Under the pieces are notes generated by a model. That model saw only the letters and a program-made list of their open reading frames with translations, made no database searches and was not told the origin of the DNA. The position numbers were made by a program, and so were the translations under genes. DNA of 59,378 nucleotides from NCBI GenBank assembly GCA_030765625.1, contig JAVCCF010000117.1, forward strand, positions 1 through 59,378. Reading direction: 5' to 3'. The stretch is from Candidatus Tenebribacter burtonii. GTDB lineage: Bacteria > Cloacimonadota > Cloacimonadia > Cloacimonadales > TCS61. Numbering within the stretch: the first letter of the stretch is position 1; each line of letters begins with the position of its first letter. Shown here piece by piece: positions 10,101-20,157 of the stretch.

Positions 10101-11321
10101 AAAATAATTAGTGAAGAAGATGGTTCAGAACTGGAATCATATAAAGTGGAATATGCTGCTACAATTTACGTACAGGATGGTCAAAAAATTGTTAAGAATA
10201 CTAAGTTATTCAGTTGGGACCATTATAACAATCCACTTATCTCTCCTGCCAAAGGTGAACTTAAATTCGAACATTTCATAAAAGATATTACCTACAAAGA
10301 AGAATTTAATGAATTAACCGGCTCGAAAGAAATCACAATTATTGAATCAAAAGACCGTAAACTTCAAGCTCAGTTCAAGATTATTCCAAAAAAGGGTAAA
10401 CAAATTCTTGTTCCTATCCAATCTGGTTTGATGGTTGAGACAAAAGATGGTATTTATGTATACCCGGGTGATGTACTTGGTAAATCTTCCCGTATAACAA
10501 TAAAACAGAGTGATATTACTGGTGGTCTACCACGGGTTCAAGACCTCTTCGAAGCTCGTATACCAAAAGAAAAAGCTGTTCTTTCTGAAATCGCCGGGCT
10601 AGTTTCTATTGGAGATCTTTCAAAATCCGGTCGTGTGATTTACATTAATGCTGGAGAAGAAACAGAAAAAAAATATATCATCCCGCCTGGAAAAAGGATA
10701 ATTGTTCATGGAGGAGACAGAGTAGAAAGTGGTGATGCTCTCTCAAGCGGTCCACTTGATCCTCATGATATTCTAAAAGCAAAAGGTATCACTGCTGCAC
10801 AAATGCTTATTGTTAATGAGATCCAGGAAGTTTATAGAAAACAAGGTGTTAAGATTGATGATAAACATATTGGTGTTATCATTCGTCAGATGTTTAAAAA
10901 AGTTAAAATACTTAATCCAGGACATACAATGTTTCTGGAAGGTGAAATCGTAAATAGAAATCAAGTTAATAGAGAAAACAGGCGTATTGAAGAAGAGGGT
11001 GGCGAAGGAGCTACCTTTGAGCAACTCTTACTTGGTATTACAAAAGCTTCGCTGTTAACAGAAAGCTGGCTTTCTGCAGCTTCGTTCCAGGAGACTACAA
11101 AGGTTCTTACTCAAGCTTCAATTGAAGGAAAAGTGGATAATCTTGAAGGTCTCAAAGAAAGTATAATCATCGGTCATAGAATACCGATTGGTACAGGAAC
11201 TAAGTTCTATAATAACCAGGTTAAAAAAGCTATTGATGAGGGTAAATCAATTACCGAGATCATCCAAGAGTTTGCTCATCAGGAAAAAAAAGAATCGCTT
11301 GATGATATCCTTGATTTCTAA
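7164..11321 (+). CDS. rpoC: DNA-directed RNA polymerase subunit beta' (GTG start)
   Basis: 1385 aa; [16 protein letters not shown] catalytic motif, zinc ribbon [22 protein letters not shown]. Confidence 0.99.
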   Translation: [1385 protein letters not shown]

Positions 11322-11340
11322 TAAATAAACGGAGGAAATA

Positions 11341-11715
11341 GTGCCAACAATTAATCAGTTGATACGTAAAGGCAGAAAGAAGATCGAAAAGAAAAAGCAA
11401 AATAGAGCTCTTGGTTCCTGCCCGCAAAGAAGAGGTGTGTGTACAAGAGTTTACACAACCACACCAAAAAAGCCGAACTCAGCTCTTCGTAAAGTTGCCA
11501 GAGTACGTCTTACTAATGGTGCAGAAGTAACAGTTTATATTCCTGGAGAAGGTCACAACCTGCAGGAACACAGTATCGTTCTCGTTCGCGGTGGTAGAGT
11601 AAAAGACTTACCTGGTGTTAGATACCATATTGTTCGTGGTGCACTTGATACAGCAGGTGTTGACGGTCGTATTCAATCTCGTTCGAAATACGGAACGAAG
11701 AAACCTAAGAATTAG
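11341..11715 (+). CDS. rpsL: 30S ribosomal protein S12 (GTG start)
   Basis: [11 protein letters not shown]...[17 protein letters not shown]. Confidence 0.99.
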   Translation: MPTINQLIRKGRKKIEKKKQNRALGSCPQRRGVCTRVYTTTPKKPNSALRKVARVRLTNGAEVTVYIPGEGHNLQEHSIVLVRGGRVKDLPGVRYHIVRGALDTAGVDGRIQSRSKYGTKKPKN

Positions 11716-11725
11716 GAGGATGTAG

Positions 11726-12196
11726 ATGTCAAGAAGACGAAAGGCAATTGAAAGAGAAATATATCCTGATCCAAAATATAAGAGTATTGTGCTAAGTAAA
11801 TTCATTAATGCTGTTATGAAAGAAGGTAAAAAGAGTATAGCAGAGAAGATCGTTTATGGTGCATTAGAAATTATCGAAAAGAAAACAGGGGAACCTGCAC
11901 TCGAAGTATTTACTACTTCAGTAGATAACGTAAGACCCCTTATTAAAGTGGTTTCACGTCGTATCGGTGGATCAAACTATCAGGTTCCTACAGAAGTTAA
12001 TAAGAAAAATGCTCAAGCAATGGCATATAGATGGATCATTTCTTTCTCCAGACAACGAGCTGAAAAAACTATGATTGAACGCCTTGCAGGCGAGCTCTTG
12101 GCTGCTTATAAAAAAGAAGGTGCCAGCATAAAACGCCGTGAAGATGTTCATAAGATGGCGGAAGCTAATAAAGCATTTGCTCACTTTAGAATTTAG
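11726..12196 (+). CDS. rpsG: 30S ribosomal protein S7
   Basis: S7 sequence, position rpsL-rpsG-fusA. Confidence 0.98.
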   Translation: MSRRRKAIEREIYPDPKYKSIVLSKFINAVMKEGKKSIAEKIVYGALEIIEKKTGEPALEVFTTSVDNVRPLIKVVSRRIGGSNYQVPTEVNKKNAQAMAYRWIISFSRQRAEKTMIERLAGELLAAYKKEGASIKRREDVHKMAEANKAFAHFRI

Positions 12197-12210
12197 TAAC
12201 AAATCACATT

Positions 12211-14307
12211 ATGTCAAAAAACAGAGATCTGTCTGGAATACGTAATATTGGCATAATGGCTCATATTGATGCCGGTAAAACAACTACTACCGAAAGGATG
12301 TTGTTCTATACCGGCATTATTCATAGAATGGGTGAAGTTCATGACGGGAATGCAGTTATGGACTGGATGGAACAAGAAAAAGAACGTGGCATTACGATTA
12401 CTTCAGCTGTTACTACCTGCTACTGGAAAAAGAAACAAATTAATATTATTGATACTCCAGGCCATGTTGACTTCACAGCCGAAGTTGAACGATCATTGAG
12501 AATATTAGATGGAGCTATTGGTGTATTCTGCGCAGTAGGTGGCGTAGAACCACAATCAGAAACGGTATGGCATCAGGCGGATAGATATAAAGTTCCGCGT
12601 ATAGCGTTCATAAACAAAATGGATCGCTCGGGTGCAGATTATGAACACGTTATCGATATGATCAATGACCGCCTTACCAACAATGCATTAGCTGTTCAAT
12701 TACCAATTGGTCAAGAAGATAATTTTGAAGGTATTATTGATTTAATTAACATGAAGGCTATTTACTTTGATCAGTCGACAATGGGTATAGAATATCACGC
12801 CAAAAAAATTCCTGATAAATTATTAGGATCTGCCGAAAATTTACGAAACAAACTATTGGAACATATCTCAGAATACGACGATATAATCATGGAAAAATAT
12901 CTTGAAGAGAAAGAAATATCTGCGCGTGAAATTATTTCAGCTATCCGTACAGGCGTAATTATGCACCAATTTGTTCCTGTATTATGCGGATCTTCCCTTA
13001 AGAATAAGGGAGTACAACTTTTATTGGATGCAATCAATGATTATTTACCGTCGCCTCTGGATATCCCACCTGCTATCGGTACAAATGGAAATGGAGAAGA
13101 AGAAATTCTTGTTCAGCCAGATCCAAAAGGGAAATTCTCTGCTTTAGCTTTTAAAGTTCAGATCGATAAATATGTTGGAAAACTCATTTATATTAGAGTT
13201 TATTCCGGATCAATTAAGCGAGGTGATTCAATTATGAATCAATCTACCGGCAAAAAAGAACGCGTCTCTCGTGTTCTACAGGTTCATTCCAATAAAAAGA
13301 AAGATATCTTTAATTTAGAAGTAGGCGATATTGCCGCTATTGTAGGTCCCAAAAATATTCAGACAGGTGATACTCTCACTTCGGATGGTCTCGATTTACT
13401 CCTTGCACCTATTACTTTTCCCGATTCTGTTATTGCTATTGCAATTGAACCAAAAACAAAAGCAGACAGAGATAATCTGGATATTTCTTTAAAAAAAATG
13501 GAAGAAGAAGATCCAACATTTAGGGTTTCACAACACAAAGACACAGGTCAAACACTTATATCAGGTATGGGAGAATTGCATCTTGAGATCATTATTGATA
13601 GACTTAGAAGAGAATTTAATGTTCAGGCAAATGTTGGGAATCCTCAAGTTGCATACCGTGAAAGTATTACAAATGAAGTGATTTCAAACGGAAAGTTTAT
13701 TCGGGAAATGAATGGAAAGGGTCATTATGCTGTTGTCAAACTAAAACTCTCTCCACTCAAGCTTGAAGAACTTCACCCTGGAGAAAAGAACAAATTTATT
13801 AATTTAATTGGTCCAGATGTTATTCCCAAAGAGTTTTGGAGAGCAATCCAGAGCAGTTCACTGAATGCATGCCTGGATGGACCTTTAATGAACAGCCCTA
13901 TTGAGCGGGTTAGGATTGAACTGATAGATGGAAAATTCAATGAAGTTGATTCCAGTGAAACAGCTTTTAGTATTGCTTCTTCCATAGCTGTAAATAATGG
14001 ACTTAGGAAAGCTAAAGCTGTAATTATGGAGCCTATTATGCTGATCAGTATAATTTCTCCTGAAGACTTTGTGGGAGAAATCATTGGAGACATAAATGCT
14101 AAGCGAGGTAGAATTGAGCATATTAGAAATTATAATCAGAAACAGGAAATCACTGCTCACATACCTATGAGCGAACTCTTTAGTTATTCTACACGATTAA
14201 GATCTATTTCACAAGGTAGAGCAGATTATACAATGGAATACCTTAAGCATGAAAAAACACCCACGAATATTCAAGAAAAGATATTAAAAAAAATCAGAGG
14301 ATTTTAA
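12211..14307 (+). CDS. fusA: Elongation factor G
   Basis: G1 [20 protein letters not shown]3 DTPGHVDF, G4 NKMD. Confidence 0.97.
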   Translation: MSKNRDLSGIRNIGIMAHIDAGKTTTTERMLFYTGIIHRMGEVHDGNAVMDWMEQEKERGITITSAVTTCYWKKKQINIIDTPGHVDFTAEVERSLRILDGAIGVFCAVGGVEPQSETVWHQADRYKVPRIAFINKMDRSGADYEHVIDMINDRLTNNALAVQLPIGQEDNFEGIIDLINMKAIYFDQSTMGIEYHAKKIPDKLLGSAENLRNKLLEHISEYDDIIMEKYLEEKEISAREIISAIRTGVIMHQFVPVLCGSSLKNKGVQLLLDAINDYLPSPLDIPPAIGTNGNGEEEILVQPDPKGKFSALAFKVQIDKYVGKLIYIRVYSGSIKRGDSIMNQSTGKKERVSRVLQVHSNKKKDIFNLEVGDIAAIVGPKNIQTGDTLTSDGLDLLLAPITFPDSVIAIAIEPKTKADRDNLDISLKKMEEEDPTFRVSQHKDTGQTLISGMGELHLEIIIDRLRREFNVQANVGNPQVAYRESITNEVISNGKFIREMNGKGHYAVVKLKLSPLKLEELHPGEKNKFINLIGPDVIPKEFWRAIQSSSLNACLDGPLMNSPIERVRIELIDGKFNEVDSSETAFSIASSIAVNNGLRKAKAVIMEPIMLISIISPEDFVGEIIGDINAKRGRIEHIRNYNQKQEITAHIPMSELFSYSTRLRSISQGRADYTMEYLKHEKTPTNIQEKILKKIRGF

Positions 14308-14336
14308 TAATTAAATTATCATCCCACGTGTTTAAT

Positions 14337-14368
14337 GGTTCATTCTACAGAGTGAACCTTTTATTTTA
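14337..14368 (+). terminator. Rho-independent terminator after fusA
   Basis: GGTTCA...TGAACC hairpin followed by TTTTATTTTA. Confidence 0.65.
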
Positions 14369-14380
14369 TAGGAGAGTAAC

Positions 14381-15217
14381 TTGAAAGTCTGGACAATTTG
14401 GGAGTTGTTGAATTGGCTTACAGCACAATTAAAGAAAAATGAAATAACAAGTCCAAAACAAAATGCAGAAATTATAATTTCTCATGTTCTACAAATGAAT
14501 CGACTCGATATTTATCTTCAACCTGAAAAAGAAATTTCCGATACTCAACTAAATTCAATTTTAAAGATAACTTCACGCCGAAAAAGACATGAACCTCTCC
14601 AATATATATTGGGTGAAACAGAATTTTACGGGTACAAAATAATCGTTTCTAACAGTGTACTTATCCCACGTTCCGAAACAGAATTATTGGTTGAAAAAAT
14701 CATTCATGAAGAAAAGAGTGGAACTAGAATACTTGATATTGGAACTGGTTCCGGTGCTATTGTAATTGCTTTAGCTAAGAACTTAGAAACTGAATACATC
14801 GATGCAGTTGATATTTCCAAGATTGTGTTAAAAATTGCTCAGCAAAATGCTGACTTGAATAATGTTGAGATCAATTTTTTCCAATCTGATATCTTTGAAA
14901 ACGTTACTAATAAATATGATCTCATTATCTCCAATCCTCCCTATATTTCCCAAGTAAAATACGAACAACTGCCAGTAGAGATCAAGGAGTATGAACCAAA
15001 ATCTGCACTTCAAGCTGAGAATAATGGCTTGTACTTTTATGAGAAAATCTTACAAAATGCAAAAGAACATTTGACGAAATCAGGTAAAATATATTTTGAA
15101 ATAGGGTATGATCAAGCTAAAAAGATAATTGAAATTGCTAGGGAAAATGAATTTAGTGATATTCAGGTTTTTAAAGATCTGAATGGTTTTGATCGGATCA
15201 TGAGAATATTTAATTGA
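14381..15217 (+). CDS. prmC: Peptide chain release factor N5-glutamine methyltransferase (TTG start)
   Basis: SAM motif ILDIGTGSGAI and SNPPYIS motif of HemK/PrmC. Confidence 0.95.
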   Translation: MKVWTIWELLNWLTAQLKKNEITSPKQNAEIIISHVLQMNRLDIYLQPEKEISDTQLNSILKITSRRKRHEPLQYILGETEFYGYKIIVSNSVLIPRSETELLVEKIIHEEKSGTRILDIGTGSGAIVIALAKNLETEYIDAVDISKIVLKIAQQNADLNNVEINFFQSDIFENVTNKYDLIISNPPYISQVKYEQLPVEIKEYEPKSALQAENNGLYFYEKILQNAKEHLTKSGKIYFEIGYDQAKKIIEIARENEFSDIQVFKDLNGFDRIMRIFN

Positions 15218-15229
15218 TAATGAGGAAAC

Positions 15230-16483
15230 ATGGATAAATTTGTAATAGCCGGTGGCAAAAAATTAAAAGGTGATGTAAAAATAAGCGGTGCTAAAAATGC
15301 AATTCTTCCAATTATGACTGCAGCACTTCTGGCAAAAGGAAAATCTATTTTTCATAACGTTCCACACTTAAATGACATTAAAATGATGGCACACGTTTTA
15401 AGAGTTTTGGGTGCACATGTAGAATACGAAAATGAGACGTTAATCATTGATACCTCTTATGCCGATTATTATGAAGCTCCCTACGAACTTGTAAGCAAAA
15501 TGCGTGCTTCAATTTATGTATTAGGTCCACTACTTGCTAGGTTTGGAAAAGCAAGAGTCTCTTTTCCTGGTGGATGTGCAATTGGAACTCGTCCTGTAGA
15601 TCTTCATTTAAAAGTTATGGAAGCACTAGGCGCTAAGATCAAGATCGAACATGGTTATATAAATGCAATCTGTGAAAATCTAGTTGCTGCTAAAGTAAGA
15701 TTTGAAAAAGTAAGTGTAGGAGCTACGGCTAATGCTGTTATGGCTGCAGTACTTGCTGAAGGCACAACAGATCTACATAATGTGGCAAAAGAACCTGAGA
15801 TCGGTAACCTTATAGATTGTTTAATATTAATGGGTGCTAAGATAGAAGGAAAAGATACAAGCCATCTCCAGATAACCGGAGTGAAAGAATTGCATCCAGT
15901 AGAAAAAGAAATGATGCCAGATAGAATTGAAGCCGGAACTTTTCTTATTGCTGGCGCTATAACAGGCAGTAAGATTTCTATCTCAAATTGCATCCCAGAG
16001 CACATTCAATCACTGTTAGATAGACTTATCCAAGCCGGCTGTAAATTGAATATTAGTAAAAGAAAAGTTGAGATCATTCCACCAGCCATGATACTTCCTG
16101 TTAATATTGTTACCTATCCATATCCCGATTTCCCTACTGATTTGCAAGCACAATTCATGGCACTTATGACTCTGGCAAAAGGTGAATCTAGAATTGAAGA
16201 TACAATTTTTCCTGATAGATTAATGCACGTTGCTGAATTAAACAGATTGGATGCTGATATATCGCTTGAAAAACATGTGGCAATAGTAAATGGTGTAAAT
16301 ACTTTAAGTGGTGCAATGGTAATGGCAACAGATCTAAGAGCAAGTGCTGCGCTGGTTCTTGCTGGACTTGCAGCCAAAGGTGAAACAACTATTTCCAGAA
16401 TTTATCATATCGATAGAGGTTATGATAAAATTGAGGTTAAACTACAAAAACTTGGTGCCGGTATAAAGAGAATAAAAGGATAA
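15230..16483 (+). CDS. murA: UDP-N-acetylglucosamine 1-carboxyvinyltransferase
   Basis: KLKGDVKISGAKNAILPIM, FPGGCAIGTRPVDLHL, LRASAALVLAGL. Confidence 0.97.
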   Translation: MDKFVIAGGKKLKGDVKISGAKNAILPIMTAALLAKGKSIFHNVPHLNDIKMMAHVLRVLGAHVEYENETLIIDTSYADYYEAPYELVSKMRASIYVLGPLLARFGKARVSFPGGCAIGTRPVDLHLKVMEALGAKIKIEHGYINAICENLVAAKVRFEKVSVGATANAVMAAVLAEGTTDLHNVAKEPEIGNLIDCLILMGAKIEGKDTSHLQITGVKELHPVEKEMMPDRIEAGTFLIAGAITGSKISISNCIPEHIQSLLDRLIQAGCKLNISKRKVEIIPPAMILPVNIVTYPYPDFPTDLQAQFMALMTLAKGESRIEDTIFPDRLMHVAELNRLDADISLEKHVAIVNGVNTLSGAMVMATDLRASAALVLAGLAAKGETTISRIYHIDRGYDKIEVKLQKLGAGIKRIKG

Positions 16484-16616
16484 ATATCTATTTTGATTTC
16501 TAACTACCTGCAATAATAAAAACATACTTTCATCATATTATTAGTTCATTTCGTTGCTATTTTGCTAATATGAAATCAGTATTATATTTTAGTTTTATTT
16601 GCTGATAATTTTTTTT

Positions 16617-17354
16617 CTATTTATTCGTCTTTAATAACTTCTCTGCTTTCTCCAAATCCTGTGGAGTATCAATTCCGATACCTTTATAAGAAGTGCGGAT
16701 CATTTTAATTTGATATCCATTTTCCAAAAGTCTTAATTGTTCAAGTTTTTCTATTTTTTCTAATTTACTTTCTGGTAATTCTACAAATTCAAACAGTGTT
16801 TTTTTTCTGAATGCATAAACACCGATATGTTGAAAAAAACCAGTCTTAGAAAATTGATTAAAAGCTACTGGTAAACGAGTAAAATTTATAGCATTATCAT
16901 TTTCATCACAAACAACTTTCACCACATTTGGATTATTCATATCGGTCTTTGTCTTATGCATTAAAGATGCAACTTGTACTTCAGGATCGTTAAACGCTTC
17001 TATCAGTTTTCTGAGTGGTTTTTCAGATATGAAGGGCTCATCACCCTGTATATTGATTATAATATCATCATCTTTGCAGCAAGACATTTTAGTACAAACT
17101 TCTGCTACCCGATCTGTTCCGCTGTTATGTTTCTTGCTGGTTAAAGTTACTTTTCCTCCAAACCCATTAACAGCTTCAAATATACGCTGATCATCTGTTC
17201 CCACGATAATTTCAGCAAACAATCCACTTTTTTTTGCCTGCTCATAAACATGTTGAATAATGTATTTATTCCCCAATTTTACTAAAGGTTTTCCAGGAAA
17301 ACGCGTGGAATCAAATCTGGCTGGAATTATAGCAACTATTTTCATTTTTTTCAC
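16617..17354 (-). CDS. kdsB: 3-deoxy-manno-octulosonate cytidylyltransferase
   Basis: AIIPARFDSTRFPGKPL, NIQGDEPFI. Confidence 0.96.
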   Translation of the reverse strand: MKKMKIVAIIPARFDSTRFPGKPLVKLGNKYIIQHVYEQAKKSGLFAEIIVGTDDQRIFEAVNGFGGKVTLTSKKHNSGTDRVAEVCTKMSCCKDDDIIINIQGDEPFISEKPLRKLIEAFNDPEVQVASLMHKTKTDMNNPNVVKVVCDENDNAINFTRLPVAFNQFSKTGFFQHIGVYAFRKKTLFEFVELPESKLEKIEKLEQLRLLENGYQIKMIRTSYKGIGIDTPQDLEKAEKLLKTNK

Positions 17355-18133
17355 TATTTAATAATTTCCATTTCATGATAAACTTTAAAAGTTCTTAAAT
17401 TATCTTTGAGTTCCGTCGTGATGAAGCTACTTTTTAACTTCATTTTAGATAGCTTCTCAGAAGTTTCTAATGCTATTCTTTTTTCTGTGATCACATCTGT
17501 ATTTATTATTGCGGATTGAACCTTTTTCTCAAAATACTTTGCAATTTCGTATCTCGCTTCGATCGCTGCATTTTCCCAAGCTGAAATCAATGATGATGAA
17601 CTTTTAGTATTATAACAATTTATTGTATTACCTGAAATTTCTAACTTATCTTTCTCAAAGTATTCAGGTATTCTCTGGATATATGCTTTGTTAAAAGAAG
17701 TACTCACTTCCTTATTAATGGTAGAGAACAGACCAAAAAAATAGCCAAGTACTTCTATAGAATCCACAAGCTCAAGTGAATTGTAGATCTGCTCTGTTTT
17801 TTGTGGAGATGAACTTACATTCAATTTAAATTCAATAACATTCGATTTGAGAGTATTGTCGCTGGAGGTAGCTGCATATTTTTCTATTATATAAGAAGCA
17901 CTATTTCTGCTTTCCATTACTGCAGCCATCTGTTTTGCGGCTTCCTGCATTTTCTCAGAACTCATACTTTTCTGAGAAATTCCAACTACGAAACTTTCCG
18001 GTGTATTATAAATCCATTTTAGTAATGGTGGGGTTTCAAGCCTATCTTGAGTTTTCTGTTTATAAATCTCATTATGTGTTACACAGCCACCAATTACTAA
18101 TAATGTTAAAATCAGAATTATTACATTTTTCAT
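17354..18133 (-). CDS. Putative lipoprotein (LPP20-like)
   Basis: Signal peptide with lipobox LLVIGGC; family assignment tentative. Confidence 0.55.
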   Translation of the reverse strand: MKNVIILILTLLVIGGCVTHNEIYKQKTQDRLETPPLLKWIYNTPESFVVGISQKSMSSEKMQEAAKQMAAVMESRNSASYIIEKYAATSSDNTLKSNVIEFKLNVSSSPQKTEQIYNSLELVDSIEVLGYFFGLFSTINKEVSTSFNKAYIQRIPEYFEKDKLEISGNTINCYNTKSSSSLISAWENAAIEARYEIAKYFEKKVQSAIINTDVITEKRIALETSEKLSKMKLKSSFITTELKDNLRTFKVYHEMEIIK

Positions 18134-19986
18134 TTATTACTCTTCTTCTTTTTATTTTTCTTTAAGTAAACAAGAAGTGATGTCACGTCAATATGATTCA
18201 CTCCCGGGATACGGGATGCCTGCCCCAAAGAAGTTGGTTTAATTTTATTTAGTTTTTCTCTCGCTTCATAAGCAATCGATTCTATTTTCATATAATCGGT
18301 ATCAGTAGGGATTTCGGAATGTTCCATTTTTTCAAATTTATCAATTTCTGCCATTTGCCGTTTAATATAGCCTTCATATTTTATATTTAATGAAATCCTA
18401 TTTTGGATGTCTTCTGTTACATCTCCCTGAATTTTATAACCAAATTCAGCAAGATCAGAAAATGAGATTTCAGGGCGTTTTAAGATTTTTTCAAATTTCA
18501 TAGGTTCTTTGAGTTTTGGATGTTTATTAGAAGCTGTTGCTTTCAAATATTTTATTTCTCTATTAAATATTTTCTTCATTGTTAAGAATTTTTGCCAGCG
18601 TACATCACTCACCAATCCCAATTTATAACCAATCGGCATTAATCTTTCATCTGCATTATCCTGACGTAGAAATAACCGATACTCTGCACGGGAAGTAAAA
18701 AGGCGATATGGCTCATTTGTTCCCTTTGTGACTAAATCATCCATCAAAACACCTAAATACGATTGCGATCTGTCAAAGATCATTGGCTCTTTTTTGTCCA
18801 GAGCAAGAACAGCATTTATCCCGGCGGCAAGTCCTTGAGCGGCTGCTTCTTCATAACCGGAAGTCCCATTGATCTGTCCAGCCAGGTATAATCCCAAAAT
18901 AATTTTTGTTTCCATGGTAGCTTTGATCTCATCAGGGATTATATAATCATATTCGATGGCATATCCATAACGAATTATGGAAGCATTGTGCAAACCTGAA
19001 ATGGAATGAATCATCTTTTTTTGAATTTCCGGTGGAAGGCTATTGGACGTACCATTTACATAAGCTTCATGAGTATTTGCACCTTCCGGTTCTATGAAAA
19101 CATGATGTCTATCTTTACCAGAAAATTTAACTACTTTATCCTCGATAGATGGACAATATCTCGGTCCAATCCCACTTATATATCCGCCATAAAGAGAAGA
19201 TTTTTTAAGATTAGAATTAATTATTTTATGAGTTTCCGGATTTGTAAAAGTAAGGTAACAACTCATATCGTTTCTCAAAGTAATATTTCTGTAATATGAG
19301 AATCCTTGCGGGTTTTCATCTCCCGGTTGTTCTTCAACTTGGTTCATATTCACAGTTCGCAAATCAATTCTGGGCGGAGTTCCTGTTTTGAATCTTGCTA
19401 GTTTCAATCCTATTTTTGTAAGTGAATCTGATAATTTATTGGAAGCAGGTTCGCCAGATCTTCCAGCACTGAAATGTACATTACCAATATGAACAAGTCC
19501 TTTTAAAAATGTACCGTTTGCCAGAATAACTTTAGGAGCAAAATACTCTTCTCCCAAGTTGGAACGTACTCCTCTCACTGTTTTGTTATCACCATCCAGA
19601 ATTATCTCATCTATCATTGATTCAATAACATCAAGATTATCCTGATTTTCCAATGCACGATACATAACCGCTGAATATTGCATCCGATCATTCTGCGATC
19701 TTGGTGCCCAGACTGCTGGTCCTTTTTTTCTGTTCAACATACGGAATTGAATACCTGTAATATCTGCAACTCTGGCAAGTTCTCCACCCAGCGCATCAAT
19801 TTCTCTGGCAAGATGTCCTTTCGCTGGTCCACCCATTGAAGGATTACAGCTCATTCTCCCAATTGTTTCTATCTTGATCACAAAGATAAGAGTGCGTGCT
19901 CCCATTCTGGCAGCAGCAAGTGCAGCTTCTATTCCGGCATGACCGGCACCAACAACAATTACATCATATTTATTCATAATTTCCAA
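18130..19986 (-). CDS. mnmG: tRNA uridine-5-carboxymethylaminomethyl modification enzyme MnmG/GidA
   Basis: DVIVVGAGHAGIEAALAAARMG, CNPSMGGPAKGHL; start may be ATG 19977. Confidence 0.97.
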   Translation of the reverse strand: MEIMNKYDVIVVGAGHAGIEAALAAARMGARTLIFVIKIETIGRMSCNPSMGGPAKGHLAREIDALGGELARVADITGIQFRMLNRKKGPAVWAPRSQNDRMQYSAVMYRALENQDNLDVIESMIDEIILDGDNKTVRGVRSNLGEEYFAPKVILANGTFLKGLVHIGNVHFSAGRSGEPASNKLSDSLTKIGLKLARFKTGTPPRIDLRTVNMNQVEEQPGDENPQGFSYYRNITLRNDMSCYLTFTNPETHKIINSNLKKSSLYGGYISGIGPRYCPSIEDKVVKFSGKDRHHVFIEPEGANTHEAYVNGTSNSLPPEIQKKMIHSISGLHNASIIRYGYAIEYDYIIPDEIKATMETKIILGLYLAGQINGTSGYEEAAAQGLAAGINAVLALDKKEPMIFDRSQSYLGVLMDDLVTKGTNEPYRLFTSRAEYRLFLRQDNADERLMPIGYKLGLVSDVRWQKFLTMKKIFNREIKYLKATASNKHPKLKEPMKFEKILKRPEISFSDLAEFGYKIQGDVTEDIQNRISLNIKYEGYIKRQMAEIDKFEKMEHSEIPTDTDYMKIESIAYEAREKLNKIKPTSLGQASRIPGVNHIDVTSLLVYLKKNKKKKSNK

Positions 19987-20157
19987 AAGTTGACAATGCT
20001 CTTAAGTGTCAAGATAGTTCAAGTTATACTTTTTTTTGATTTGACAAGGAAACTATACTACAATTTTTAGAAAGCTGAAGTATTGTAAGATAATAAGTAT
20101 AGATAATAAAATGATTTCCATTAATTATCATTAAGAGAATTAGGAGTTTGTTAAAAC

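Noticed and set aside
12266-12499. Same-strand alternative-frame ORFs (12266-12499, 6308-6499, 23776-23961, 24607-24942, 56374-56559)
   Set aside because: Embedded in conserved genes in another frame, no family similarity; considered chance ORFs.
16534-16574. TCATATTA...TAATATGA inverted repeat between convergent murA and kdsB as bidirectional terminator
   Set aside because: Short AT-only arms and a long loop with no convincing T-tract.
19987-20157. Promoters in the divergent mnmG-proS region (TTGACA boxes at ~19990 and ~20040)
   Set aside because: TTGACA-like boxes exist, but -10 matches or spacing are poor in this AT-rich DNA; not called without transcription data.
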